DNA of 64,000 nt from Opitutales bacterium (lineage in GTDB: Bacteria > Verrucomicrobiota > Verrucomicrobiia > Opitutales > Oceanipulchritudinaceae). The notes below the pieces were generated by a model. It saw only the letters and a program-made list of their open reading frames with translations, was not told the origin of the DNA and did not search any database. Below, piece by piece: positions 26,989 through 35,277 of this stretch; the first letter of the stretch is position 1, and every line of letters starts with the position of its first letter. The stretch spans positions 113,714-177,713 of the forward strand of contig JAFGCZ010000001.1 in assembly GCA_016932335.1 (NCBI GenBank), in the 5' to 3' direction. The translations under genes and the position numbers were made by a program.

Positions 26989-28203
26989 TTATAAGCCCTT
27001 GTAGCCGGTTACTCGCATTACTTCCTGCACGTCTTTATCTCCACGCCCGCTCAGATTTAGGCACAGCAATTTATCTTTGCCCATTTTTGGGGCCTCTTTC
27101 AGCGCCCATGCGATTACGTGGGTTGATTCCAGTGCGGGTATAATGCCTTCCAGTTCAGACATCGTCTTGAAAGCGCTGAGGACTTCATCGTCTGTGGCAT
27201 AGGCATATTCGATACGCCCCGCATCTCTGTAGTAGGCATGTTCCGGACCAATTGATGCATAGTCCAAGCCGGCGGATACTGAATGGGTCAGGCTGATCTG
27301 GCCATCAGGGTTCTGCAATACATAAGATTTACAGCCTTGGAGTACTCCGAGTTTCCCGCCGAAGAAACGGGCGGCATGTTCTCCGGATTCAATTCCGCGG
27401 CCTCCGGCTTCCACACCGACAAGGCGCATATTCGGTTCGTCCAGAAAATCCCATAAAAAGCCAATTGCATTGGATCCGCCGCCAACGCAGGCCGCCATGA
27501 CATCGGGAAGGCGACCTTCCTTCTCCATGATTTGCCGGCGCACTTCTTCTCCGATGATTTTTTGAAAATCTCGCACGATCATGGGGTAGGGATGTGTGCC
27601 CAGTGCGGAACCCAATACATAGTGGGTGTCCTGCACATTGGTTACCCAGTCGCGCATGGCTTCGTTAATAGCGTCTTTTAGCGTTTTTTGTCCGGCATCA
27701 ACACCTCTGACTTCAGCACCGCACAAACGCATGCGAAATACGTTCAGTTCCTGGCGGCGCATGTCTTCTGTGCCCATGTATACAACGCACTTAAGCCCGA
27801 AACGGGCACAGGCCGTGGCGGCGGCCACGCCGTGTTGTCCTGCTCCGGTTTCCGCAATCACACGGGTTTTCCCCATGCGTTTAGCTAGGATTACCTGGCC
27901 CAGTGCGTTGTTGATTTTGTGCGCTCCGGTATGCAGCAGATCTTCCCGCTTCAGGTAAATTTTTGCTCCTCCAAGATACTCTGTCAGACGCTCTGCATAG
28001 TAAAGGTTGGTCGGGCGTCCGGCAAATTCTTTCAGGTGATGCGCCAGCTCAGCTTTGAAAGAGGGCTCCTCTTTGACGGCTTCGTAAAAATCACGCAATT
28101 CATACAACGCGGTCATCAGCGTTTCGGGTACAAACATGCCTCCATAGGGACCAAAGTGACCCTTCTCATCAGGCAAACTAAAACGTGTAGCAGGATTGGA
28201 CAT
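26989..28203 (-). CDS. trpB: Tryptophan synthase beta chain
   Basis: PLP enzyme joining indole and serine. [20 protein letters not shown] holds the PLP Lys in HTGAHK, and [11 protein letters not shown] is the phosphate loop. The C-terminal block is [17 protein letters not shown]. At 404 residues it is full length. No trpA follows within the visible neighbourhood; yicC comes next. trpF is 18 kb away, so tryptophan genes are dispersed. No attenuator was seen in the 96 bases upstream. Confidence 0.96.
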   Translation of the reverse strand: MSNPATRFSLPDEKGHFGPYGGMFVPETLMTALYELRDFYEAVKEEPSFKAELAHHLKEFAGRPTNLYYAERLTEYLGGAKIYLKREDLLHTGAHKINNALGQVILAKRMGKTRVIAETGAGQHGVAAATACARFGLKCVVYMGTEDMRRQELNVFRMRLCGAEVRGVDAGQKTLKDAINEAMRDWVTNVQDTHYVLGSALGTHPYPMIVRDFQKIIGEEVRRQIMEKEGRLPDVMAACVGGGSNAIGFLWDFLDEPNMRLVGVEAGGRGIESGEHAARFFGGKLGVLQGCKSYVLQNPDGQISLTHSVSAGLDYASIGPEHAYYRDAGRIEYAYATDDEVLSAFKTMSELEGIIPALESTHVIAWALKEAPKMGKDKLLCLNLSGRGDKDVQEVMRVTGYKGL

Positions 28204-28299
28204 AAGTAAAATATTCGGGCTGCGTGCGGTGTTACCACCGAAGAGATTCTTCTAGCCCATTTATGCCGGTTCTGTCGATATGCTTTTTCAGGATTCTCA

Positions 28300-29748
28300 T
28301 CAGATATGCTTGATCGACAGCAGGGTAATGTCGTCGTGTGCCTGTTTGGTCCCGGCAAAACGAGAGACTGCTTCTAACAGTCCATTATTCAGTTCTTCAG
28401 CAGAACGGTCATGTAACAGGCGTATCGCATCGGCAAGCCGGGCATTGGAGAACTCAATATTGGACTGATTCGTGGTTTCTGTAATCCCGTCGGTGTACAG
28501 CAGCAGCAAATCACCTTTGCGGAAGGGAATAGTGACTTCCTCAATGACCATTTCAAACAGTTCCGTGGGCACCATCCCCAGCGCCATTCCCTCGGAAGAG
28601 ATCATTTCCAGCCCTACGCGGTTTGCATCGCTGTCCTGAGAATGGTAATAGGCTGGTAATTCGTGTCCTGCTCGCGCTAGCGTAATTTGCTCATTCTTAA
28701 TATCAGCAATGGCGTATATAAGGGTCACAAACATGTCCCGGCGCATTTCGTTTTCGATGGCCCGGTTCATTTCTGTTAGCACTTTAGCCGGAGAGCTGAA
28801 CTGCTTGGAAAAATGACGCAGGTTATTCTGGCAGATAGCCATGACAAGTGATGCCGGAATCCCTTTCCCGGATACGTCGGCGATGGCAAAACCTATACGA
28901 TTTTCATCAATCTCAAATACGTCGTAAAGGTCTCCACCGACTTTTTGGGCTGGATTGTAAATAGCCCCGATATCAAGGTTGGGCCGCTGAGGAAATTCTC
29001 TGGGCAGGAGCATCCCTTGGATGTTGCTGGCTAAGTTGATGTCGAGGTCGAGACGGTTTTTCTCGATTTGCATTTCCATCAAGTCCAAGTTATGGATAGC
29101 TAACGCGGCCTGTTCTGCCAGTGAATTTGCCAGGGAGAGATCTGTCTCGTTGAAGGCAATTCCGTCTACAGGATTGACTATTGCCAGCACGCCTATCTTG
29201 GTTTCCCGAAAATTGATGGGAACGACAATCAGGCTCTTGACTCGTAATGCAGGATCTTCATGCCGAATAATTCTGGGATCTTGTTCCGCATCGGGAATTA
29301 GTATGCCTTGCGAGCTCTTGGCCACAGCCCCGACAACACCTTCTCCGACTTCAAACTCTTCGGAGCGGAGAATCTGCTCAATAAAGCGCGCCCGGGTGGT
29401 TAATTTCAGGCGTGAAGACTCCGGTAGGGGGCGGTGCGGAGGGAACAACCCTTCAACGGCGCTTCCGCGCAGTTTCCTGCCTTCGTCCATATACTCAAAC
29501 ACGCAGGCACTTAAGGCCCCGGTGCTCAAAATGGCCGCATGGACCACCCGTTTGAATAACTCGCGTCGATCTACCCCTTCACCTATAGCCTCTACCATAT
29601 TGTGCATGAATTCGACTACAATCTGGTTCTCCTGAATGAGCATTTGCTTCTCTTCATCCAAACGAAGTGAATCGTGGCTACTCCTCAATAATAGAAGTAA
29701 ACCTACGCCAAATCCGAGGAGGGCGCCGATGAGAAAAGCAATAAGCAT
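28300..29748 (-). CDS. Membrane-anchored GAF-SpoIIE (PP2C) phosphatase
   Basis: 482 residues. An N-terminal membrane segment (MLIAFLIGALLGFGVGLLLLL) is followed by a GAF domain (about 55-215; VKSLIVVPINFRETKIGVLAIVNP) and a SpoIIE/RsbU PP2C domain (about 235-480). PP2C motifs with metal-binding Asp residues are VGGDLYDVFEID, ADVSGKGIPASLVMA, LYTDGITETTN and HDDITLLSI. Such proteins dephosphorylate STAS antagonists in partner-switching control of sigma factors or other outputs. A STAS protein is encoded just upstream, so it is the likely substrate. No anti-sigma kinase is nearby. Confidence 0.9.
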   Translation of the reverse strand: MLIAFLIGALLGFGVGLLLLLRSSHDSLRLDEEKQMLIQENQIVVEFMHNMVEAIGEGVDRRELFKRVVHAAILSTGALSACVFEYMDEGRKLRGSAVEGLFPPHRPLPESSRLKLTTRARFIEQILRSEEFEVGEGVVGAVAKSSQGILIPDAEQDPRIIRHEDPALRVKSLIVVPINFRETKIGVLAIVNPVDGIAFNETDLSLANSLAEQAALAIHNLDLMEMQIEKNRLDLDINLASNIQGMLLPREFPQRPNLDIGAIYNPAQKVGGDLYDVFEIDENRIGFAIADVSGKGIPASLVMAICQNNLRHFSKQFSSPAKVLTEMNRAIENEMRRDMFVTLIYAIADIKNEQITLARAGHELPAYYHSQDSDANRVGLEMISSEGMALGMVPTELFEMVIEEVTIPFRKGDLLLLYTDGITETTNQSNIEFSNARLADAIRLLHDRSAEELNNGLLEAVSRFAGTKQAHDDITLLSIKHI

Positions 29749-29818
29749 AACGTGGAGAACAGATCAAAAGTATGAGTCTGCGTCATCCTACCGAAGGAGA
29801 ATGCCTTGGCAACTGCAA

Positions 29819-30325
29819 TCAGTTCTCTTCTATCTGATTTTTCAGAAAATGGATAACGTCCTGGAAGCGTTCTTTGTTGGAATCATCACATTGACAAAGG
29901 GTTTCGTGTGCCTTCAAAACCATTTTTGCGTTTTCCTGTTCGCTCAGAGGCATCCCCTTGAGGGCCTCACCATTACTTAGTTTTGCTGCGGTGTTTCCCT
30001 CGTCCAGAAGAAGAATCCGGTGCAGGCCAAGATTCTTCACCAGTTCAAGATTGCGCTCACCTAAACGACAGAGGATGAGCTTTCCCGATGGCGTTTGTTT
30101 TCTCAATTCCAGAGCAACTCCTGCCGTAATGCCCAGAAAGGTACTGTCCATCGTCGTGCATTCCTGAAAATCCATAAGAAATTCAGTTTTACCGCTTTGA
30201 ATCATCCGGTGGAAAAAATCTCTCAATGGTGCGCTGTTGATAAAGGACGCTCTACCCATAATCTTTACGACTACAGGGGAGGTGTAGGCATCTACCAAAA
30301 AGCCGGAATTTAATTCGTCAACCAT
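29819..30325 (-). CDS. STAS-domain anti-sigma antagonist-like protein
   Basis: 168 residues. The core (about 20-125) is a STAS domain with the phosphorylatable Ser in MDSTFLGITAG. The C-terminal extension (about 130-168) is unusual for a simple antagonist. It is 70 bases upstream of, and co-oriented with, the SpoIIE-type phosphatase gene, which would dephosphorylate the Ser. The kinase that would phosphorylate it is not in this window. Confidence 0.88.
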   Translation of the reverse strand: MVDELNSGFLVDAYTSPVVVKIMGRASFINSAPLRDFFHRMIQSGKTEFLMDFQECTTMDSTFLGITAGVALELRKQTPSGKLILCRLGERNLELVKNLGLHRILLLDEGNTAAKLSNGEALKGMPLSEQENAKMVLKAHETLCQCDDSNKERFQDVIHFLKNQIEEN

Positions 30326-30349
30326 TGCGAGGTAATTTTTTCGTCTTCT

Positions 30350-33001
30350 TTATGCGGATAGGATTTGCCTCAATACAAAGGGTAAGATTCCTCCATGTCG
30401 ATAATAATCAATTTCGATCTGGGTATCCAGGCGTGCCAGCACCGGGATGGAGTCTACCCGGCCATCTTCGCGGGTAATTTCCAACTGCAGGGTATCTGCC
30501 GGTTGCACGCTATCGTTTAACCCTTGCAGGCTAAAGGTTTCCCTACCATTCAGCTTTAGTGTTTCGGCGGAGGTTCCCTCGAGGAATTGCAAGGGAAGAA
30601 CGCCCATTCCAATCAAATTGCTGCGGTGGATACGTTCGAAACTTTTTGCGATGACAACCTTGACTCCAAGAAGATTTGTTCCCTTGGCAGCCCAATCTCG
30701 GGAGCTTCCCATCCCGTAATCCACTCCACCGAAGACAATCAGAGGCACTTCGCGTTCCTTGTAGCGTTCACAGGCATCAAAAATGGGCATGAGTTCTTCA
30801 TCCGGCATCAGTTTAGTCCAGCCGCCTTCTCGGCCATCAGCCATCAGGTTTTTGATGCGCACATTGGCAAAGGTTCCGCGGGTCATGATCCGGTCATTGC
30901 CACGGCGGGAACCAAATGAGTTAAAGTCTTTGGGTTCAACTCCATGCTCTTTGAGGAATTTCCCTGCGGGACCGTCTGAGGGAATGGAGCCGGCGGGAGA
31001 GATGTGGTCTGTGGTCACGGAGTCCCCCAGTATGGCCAGTGCTTTCATCTCCGAGATGCTTTCAATCTTACCTACGTTCATACTGAACCCGTCAAAAAAA
31101 GGCGGTAACTGAATGTAGGTACTGTCATTATCCCATTGGTAAATGGCTCCTTCAGAGGATACTATGGATTTCCATTTGGGGTTAGCTTCGGCCAGATTGG
31201 CGTATTGGTTGATGAAGAATTCCGGCTTCAGGCCGCTTTCCATACAACGATTGATTTCTTCTTGACTGGGCCAAACATCTTTCAGGTATACGGGTGCCCC
31301 GTCTTTTCCGATGCCGAGAGGCTCTTTGCTAATATCCACTTCCATGCTTCCGGCAAGCGCATAGGCAACTACCAGGGGAGGGGACATGAGGAAATTGGCT
31401 TTTACCGCACTGTGAATGCGGGCCTCAAAATTTCTGTTTCCAGAGAGCACACTGGCTGTGACCAGATTATTGGAGATGATCTCCTGCTCCAAGGCGCTAT
31501 CCAAGGCACCGCTGTTTCCGATACACGTTGTGCATCCGTAGCCGACAAGGTTAAATCCGAGTTGGTCCAGATAGCCTTGCAAGCCTGTTTCATTCAGGTA
31601 ATCCGTAACAACGCGGGACCCCGGGGCTAAGGATGTTTTAATACGCGGGTTTACTGTAAGGCCTTTTTCCACTGCTTTTTTGGCCAGCAGCCCTGCGGCC
31701 AGCATTACCGATGGATTGCTGGTGTTGGTGCAACTGGTAATCGCCGCAATAACAACGGAGCCGTGGGTTAATTCGTCGCCATTTACTGGATGTTCCTCAA
31801 CACCGAATCCACCAGATTTTACAGGAAGTCTTTTCAACTCATCGAAGCGCGTTTTTACGGTATCCAGATCAATGCGTTCCTGTGGCTTCTTCGGGCCCGA
31901 TACCGATGGCGTGATGCTGCCTAAGTCAAGCTCCAGCACTTTACTGTATTCAACCTCTCCTTTGCCGGGAATGCCGAACATGCCCTGTGCCTTGTAATAA
32001 TCGCGCACCAGGCTGATTTGCTCCTCTGAGCGCCCGGTTATACGCAGGTAGTCCAGCGTTTTTTCATCGACCGGGAAATAGCCCATTGTTGCTCCGTACT
32101 CGGGGGCCATGTTGGCAATGGTTGCTCGGTCTGCCAGGTTCAGGTTTTCTGCTCCAGGGCCAAAATACTCCACGAATTTGCCGACAACTTTTTCTGCACG
32201 GAGCATTTCCGTGATGCGCAGTGTCAAGTCGGTTGCGGTAATGCCTTCGCTCAGCTTTCCGCTCAGATAGACGCCGATAACCTCCGGTGTCTGGAAGCTG
32301 ATGGGCTGTCCCAGCATGCCGGCTTCCGCCTCAATACCGCCTACGCCCCAGCCAACAATACCAAGGCCGTTGATCATGGTGGTGTGGGAATCGGTGCCAA
32401 CCAGAGAGTCGGGATAGTAAACACCATCCTTTTCAAAAACAACTCGGGCCAGATACTCCAAATTTACCTGATGCACGATGCCGATGGCCGGAGGCACTAC
32501 GGAAAATGTCTCAAAGGCTTGTTGGCCCCATTTCAGGAATTCATAGCGTTCACGATTGCGCTCAAACTCAATATCCAGGTTTTCCTGGAACGCTTGAGCG
32601 GTCCCTGCTTTGTCTACCTGCACGGAGTGGTCGACTACCAGATCCACCGGAACCAATGGCTCAATAATGTCAGGATTTCCTCCGATCTCTTTCACCGCAT
32701 CGCGCATGGCGGCCAAATCCACCAACAGTGGAACCCCCGTAAAGTCCTGCAGGACGATACGGGCGACCACAAATGGTATTTCTCCCGTGCTTGGTGAAGT
32801 GGCATTCCATTTTGCCAATGCCTTTACATCATCTTCGGTCACACGTTTTCCGTCGCAGTTGCGAAGGAGTGATTCTAGCACTACTCGAATGCTGACCGGA
32901 AGCTTACTGATCTGTCCCCAGCCGGCTTCTTCTAGTGCGGGAAGTGAGTAGAGGTGTCCATTGCGGAACGTTTTTCGGGTGGTAAATGGATCGGTCTTCA
33001 T
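30350..33001 (-). CDS. acnA: Aconitate hydratase (AcnA/IRP1 type)
   Basis: Isomerises citrate to isocitrate with a 4Fe-4S cluster. At 883 residues it has the AcnA/IRP1 length and domain order. The cluster Cys is in [18 protein letters not shown] and the Cys pair in [46 protein letters not shown] and [35 protein letters not shown] belong to the active site and swivelling domain. It is preceded on the same strand by a peroxiredoxin gene. Confidence 0.97.
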   Translation of the reverse strand: MKTDPFTTRKTFRNGHLYSLPALEEAGWGQISKLPVSIRVVLESLLRNCDGKRVTEDDVKALAKWNATSPSTGEIPFVVARIVLQDFTGVPLLVDLAAMRDAVKEIGGNPDIIEPLVPVDLVVDHSVQVDKAGTAQAFQENLDIEFERNRERYEFLKWGQQAFETFSVVPPAIGIVHQVNLEYLARVVFEKDGVYYPDSLVGTDSHTTMINGLGIVGWGVGGIEAEAGMLGQPISFQTPEVIGVYLSGKLSEGITATDLTLRITEMLRAEKVVGKFVEYFGPGAENLNLADRATIANMAPEYGATMGYFPVDEKTLDYLRITGRSEEQISLVRDYYKAQGMFGIPGKGEVEYSKVLELDLGSITPSVSGPKKPQERIDLDTVKTRFDELKRLPVKSGGFGVEEHPVNGDELTHGSVVIAAITSCTNTSNPSVMLAAGLLAKKAVEKGLTVNPRIKTSLAPGSRVVTDYLNETGLQGYLDQLGFNLVGYGCTTCIGNSGALDSALEQEIISNNLVTASVLSGNRNFEARIHSAVKANFLMSPPLVVAYALAGSMEVDISKEPLGIGKDGAPVYLKDVWPSQEEINRCMESGLKPEFFINQYANLAEANPKWKSIVSSEGAIYQWDNDSTYIQLPPFFDGFSMNVGKIESISEMKALAILGDSVTTDHISPAGSIPSDGPAGKFLKEHGVEPKDFNSFGSRRGNDRIMTRGTFANVRIKNLMADGREGGWTKLMPDEELMPIFDACERYKEREVPLIVFGGVDYGMGSSRDWAAKGTNLLGVKVVIAKSFERIHRSNLIGMGVLPLQFLEGTSAETLKLNGRETFSLQGLNDSVQPADTLQLEITREDGRVDSIPVLARLDTQIEIDYYRHGGILPFVLRQILSA

Positions 33002-33048
33002 GAATCGAGAGAAATTGAGATAGAGAGAAAGAGAGAGTTACTGCTGAA

Positions 33049-33531
33049 TCAGCCTTCCAGGGCGGCCTTCAATTCATTGAAGGGAGGCAGGTTTTTGGCG
33101 TCGTCGCTGGACCAGCTATAGGCAATGGTTCCATTGGCATCGATGACAAAGGCACTGCGCTTGGAGACGCCCTGCAAATCAAGCACTCCGGGGAGGAAGG
33201 TGTCGTAGATAACATCGAATGCGGTCGAGGTATTCTTGTTGAAATCGGAGAGCAGGGGAATGGTAATTCCGGACTGTTTGGCAAATGCCTCCTGCGCAAA
33301 GGGGCTGTCCACACTGATCCCGAACACTTCGGCATCCAGTGATTCATATTCATTGATCCCACCGGAGATGCTGCACAGTTCTTCCTGGCAGACGCTCGTA
33401 AATGCCATGGGGAAGAAAAGCAATACAGTCTTTTTTCCGTTTTTATAATCAACGGTTACGTTTTCAATGCCTTCAGCGGTTTTACGCTTGAGAGAAATTA
33501 CCGGTGCGGGGGTTCCTTGTGCTAATGCCAT
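33049..33531 (-). CDS. Peroxiredoxin (AhpC/TSA superfamily, AhpE/BCP-like)
   Basis: 160-residue thiol peroxidase. The peroxidatic Cys is in FPMAFTSVCQEELCSI; a second Cys five residues later could resolve or be structural. Other features are FGISVDSPFAQEAFAKQ and the C-terminal RSAFVIDANGTIAYSW. Length and motif order fit AhpE/BCP-like enzymes rather than the longer 2-Cys AhpC. It sits 47 bases upstream of acnA on the same strand; protection of the acnA iron-sulfur cluster against peroxide would be a sensible reason, but that is inference. Confidence 0.93.
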   Translation of the reverse strand: MALAQGTPAPVISLKRKTAEGIENVTVDYKNGKKTVLLFFPMAFTSVCQEELCSISGGINEYESLDAEVFGISVDSPFAQEAFAKQSGITIPLLSDFNKNTSTAFDVIYDTFLPGVLDLQGVSKRSAFVIDANGTIAYSWSSDDAKNLPPFNELKAALEG

Positions 33532-33779
33532 GATGGAATTGGATTGGTTTTATAATAGTCAACGGTGCAGATTCCTGCACGTTTGGGAGCATCGTTGCCC
33601 TTTTCTTATAATAAGGATAAATGATAGTTTTCCCAATGATTTTTGGCACTATTAGAAAAATTAATCCTACGAAAGCGCTTCTTTTAAGGCCTGTTATGGC
33701 AGATCAATCATTGCCTGACTCATTTCTCGCAGGTTCGTATAGACAAGGTCTTTTATTTCAATGATATATAGATCTGTAG

Positions 33780-34352
33780 TTATTCAGTAACTTGCTCGGC
33801 AGGCTGCGCCTTATTGCCTTGCTTATTAGCGGGCTTTTTGGTTCCTGCTGATTTCCTATAGGATGCCAGTAGATACAAACCTGCTCCAATGACGATTCCG
33901 CAGTCGGCAAAGTTAAACGTGGGCCAGCGGTAACTGCCCAGGTGCACATCCAGAAAATCGATCACGTGCCCGTGCATCAGCCGGTCGATAGCATTGCCCA
34001 GTATTCCGCCGACAATTAAGCCCATCGGCAGTTGATAGCGGGGGTGGTGCAGTTCCAGCTCACTGCGGAAAAAGTAGAGCGCCGCCAACACAACAATGGC
34101 CAAGGTAAAGAGCACGGCACCGTAGCCCGAGAACATTCCCCAGGCTGCACCTGTGTTGACCGCATAAACGATGTGGAAGCATCCCGGAATTACTGTTAAC
34201 CCACCGTAAGGAGGGTATATCCCTTTGATCAAACCCGATGAGTGGACGATCCAGTACTTGCTGAATTGATCCAGAAAGAATACCGAGCAAGCCAGCAGGA
34301 TAAATAATTTATAATTCTGAAAGCGCTTCAGATTGATTTTTTTCCTGCTCAT
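33780..34352 (-). CDS. lspA: Lipoprotein signal peptidase
   Basis: Integral-membrane aspartyl peptidase that removes lipoprotein signal peptides. Motifs are FFLDQFSKYWI (N-terminal), VNTGAAWGMFSG, and the two catalytic Asp regions GNAIDRLMHG and FNFADCGIVIGA. There are four hydrophobic helices, and 190 residues including a Lys/Ala/Gln-rich tail of about 25 residues that is longer than usual. The start overlaps the stop of the upstream dksA-like gene by four bases, so the ileS-dksA-like-lspA set is coupled. Confidence 0.96.
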   Translation of the reverse strand: MSRKKINLKRFQNYKLFILLACSVFFLDQFSKYWIVHSSGLIKGIYPPYGGLTVIPGCFHIVYAVNTGAAWGMFSGYGAVLFTLAIVVLAALYFFRSELELHHPRYQLPMGLIVGGILGNAIDRLMHGHVIDFLDVHLGSYRWPTFNFADCGIVIGAGLYLLASYRKSAGTKKPANKQGNKAQPAEQVTE

Positions 34353-35236
34353 TCCTCATCATCAAGACCACCAAAGCTGCTGTTGTCTTCAGCACTGTCA
34401 AGGAATGCACCAATTCGCTTTTCCCGCCGGCGTACGTTCTTTTCCTGTTCAAGCTGTCCGGCTAGAGAACAACGGGTAAAGGGCACTGCTTCCAGTCGCT
34501 CCATGTCGATGGGTTCTCCGGTAATTTCGCAGATGCCGTAGGTGCCGTCATAGATGCGGCGGATGGCGGCTTCTATTTCCGAAAGCGCTTCCTGTTCATT
34601 GGAAAGCATGCTCAGGGCGAAATCGCGGTCAAACGTATCGGTGCCATTGTCGGCCATATGCGAGCTGAAGCTGGAAAGGTCTCCACTGTCGTCCTTTGCA
34701 GAGCGTTTCAGGGTATCGCGGCTGTGCATATCCAGTTCGCTGAGAACTGCGGAACGCATGCTGACAAGCTCCTCGTGCATCTTCTCCCATTTCGGGGCAA
34801 CCGGGCCTTTTCCTATTACATACTTGGGCTTGGCCGGTTTTGCGGAAATGCCCAGAATATCGTCCAGCGATGCTTTGCCCAACTTGCGTTTGTCTTGAGG
34901 GGCTTCTTCCACAACCACCGGAGCCGGCTTTTCAATTTTGGTAACATCAACCGCCGGTCTGGTTTTACGCATCAAAGGCTTCTTGTGAGTGCTTTCTCCA
35001 GAACCGGGGGTTTGTTGTTTCGTCAGCAAATCACGAACGTCGTCCAGCGTAAACACTACCGGAGTCTGCTTCTTGTTCGGAATTTTGAACAGGGCAGGGG
35101 TGTGTTTCGGGCGATGCGTCAATGCCTTGATCTGCTCCTCACTGATTTTTTTTACGGGTGTCTCAGGGACTGCTGCGGAAGTTTCGGCAGCGGTTGAGGA
35201 GGCAGACTTACGAGTAGTTTTTTTCTTGGCAGGCAT
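34349..35236 (-). CDS. DksA/TraR-like protein with half zinc finger and basic tail
   Basis: Start at the ATG at 35236 (MPAKKKTTRKSASS); an upstream in-frame start at 35371 would read into ileS. 295 residues. The N-terminal third is rich in Lys, Ala, Thr and Pro, like histone H1 tails; the last 120 residues are a DksA/TraR coiled coil and finger. The finger reads YGICEITGEPI then FTRCSLAGQ: CxxT and CxxA instead of CxxC pairs, so only two of four zinc ligands remain. That pattern is known in zinc-independent DksA paralogues. In verrucomicrobia and Bacteroidetes this gene often lies before lspA. Confidence 0.9.
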   Translation of the reverse strand: MPAKKKTTRKSASSTAAETSAAVPETPVKKISEEQIKALTHRPKHTPALFKIPNKKQTPVVFTLDDVRDLLTKQQTPGSGESTHKKPLMRKTRPAVDVTKIEKPAPVVVEEAPQDKRKLGKASLDDILGISAKPAKPKYVIGKGPVAPKWEKMHEELVSMRSAVLSELDMHSRDTLKRSAKDDSGDLSSFSSHMADNGTDTFDRDFALSMLSNEQEALSEIEAAIRRIYDGTYGICEITGEPIDMERLEAVPFTRCSLAGQLEQEKNVRRREKRIGAFLDSAEDNSSFGGLDDEE

Positions 35237-35277
35237 ATACGTGTGTCGCTGTGAAGTTAAAAGGTAAGTGAGATTCG

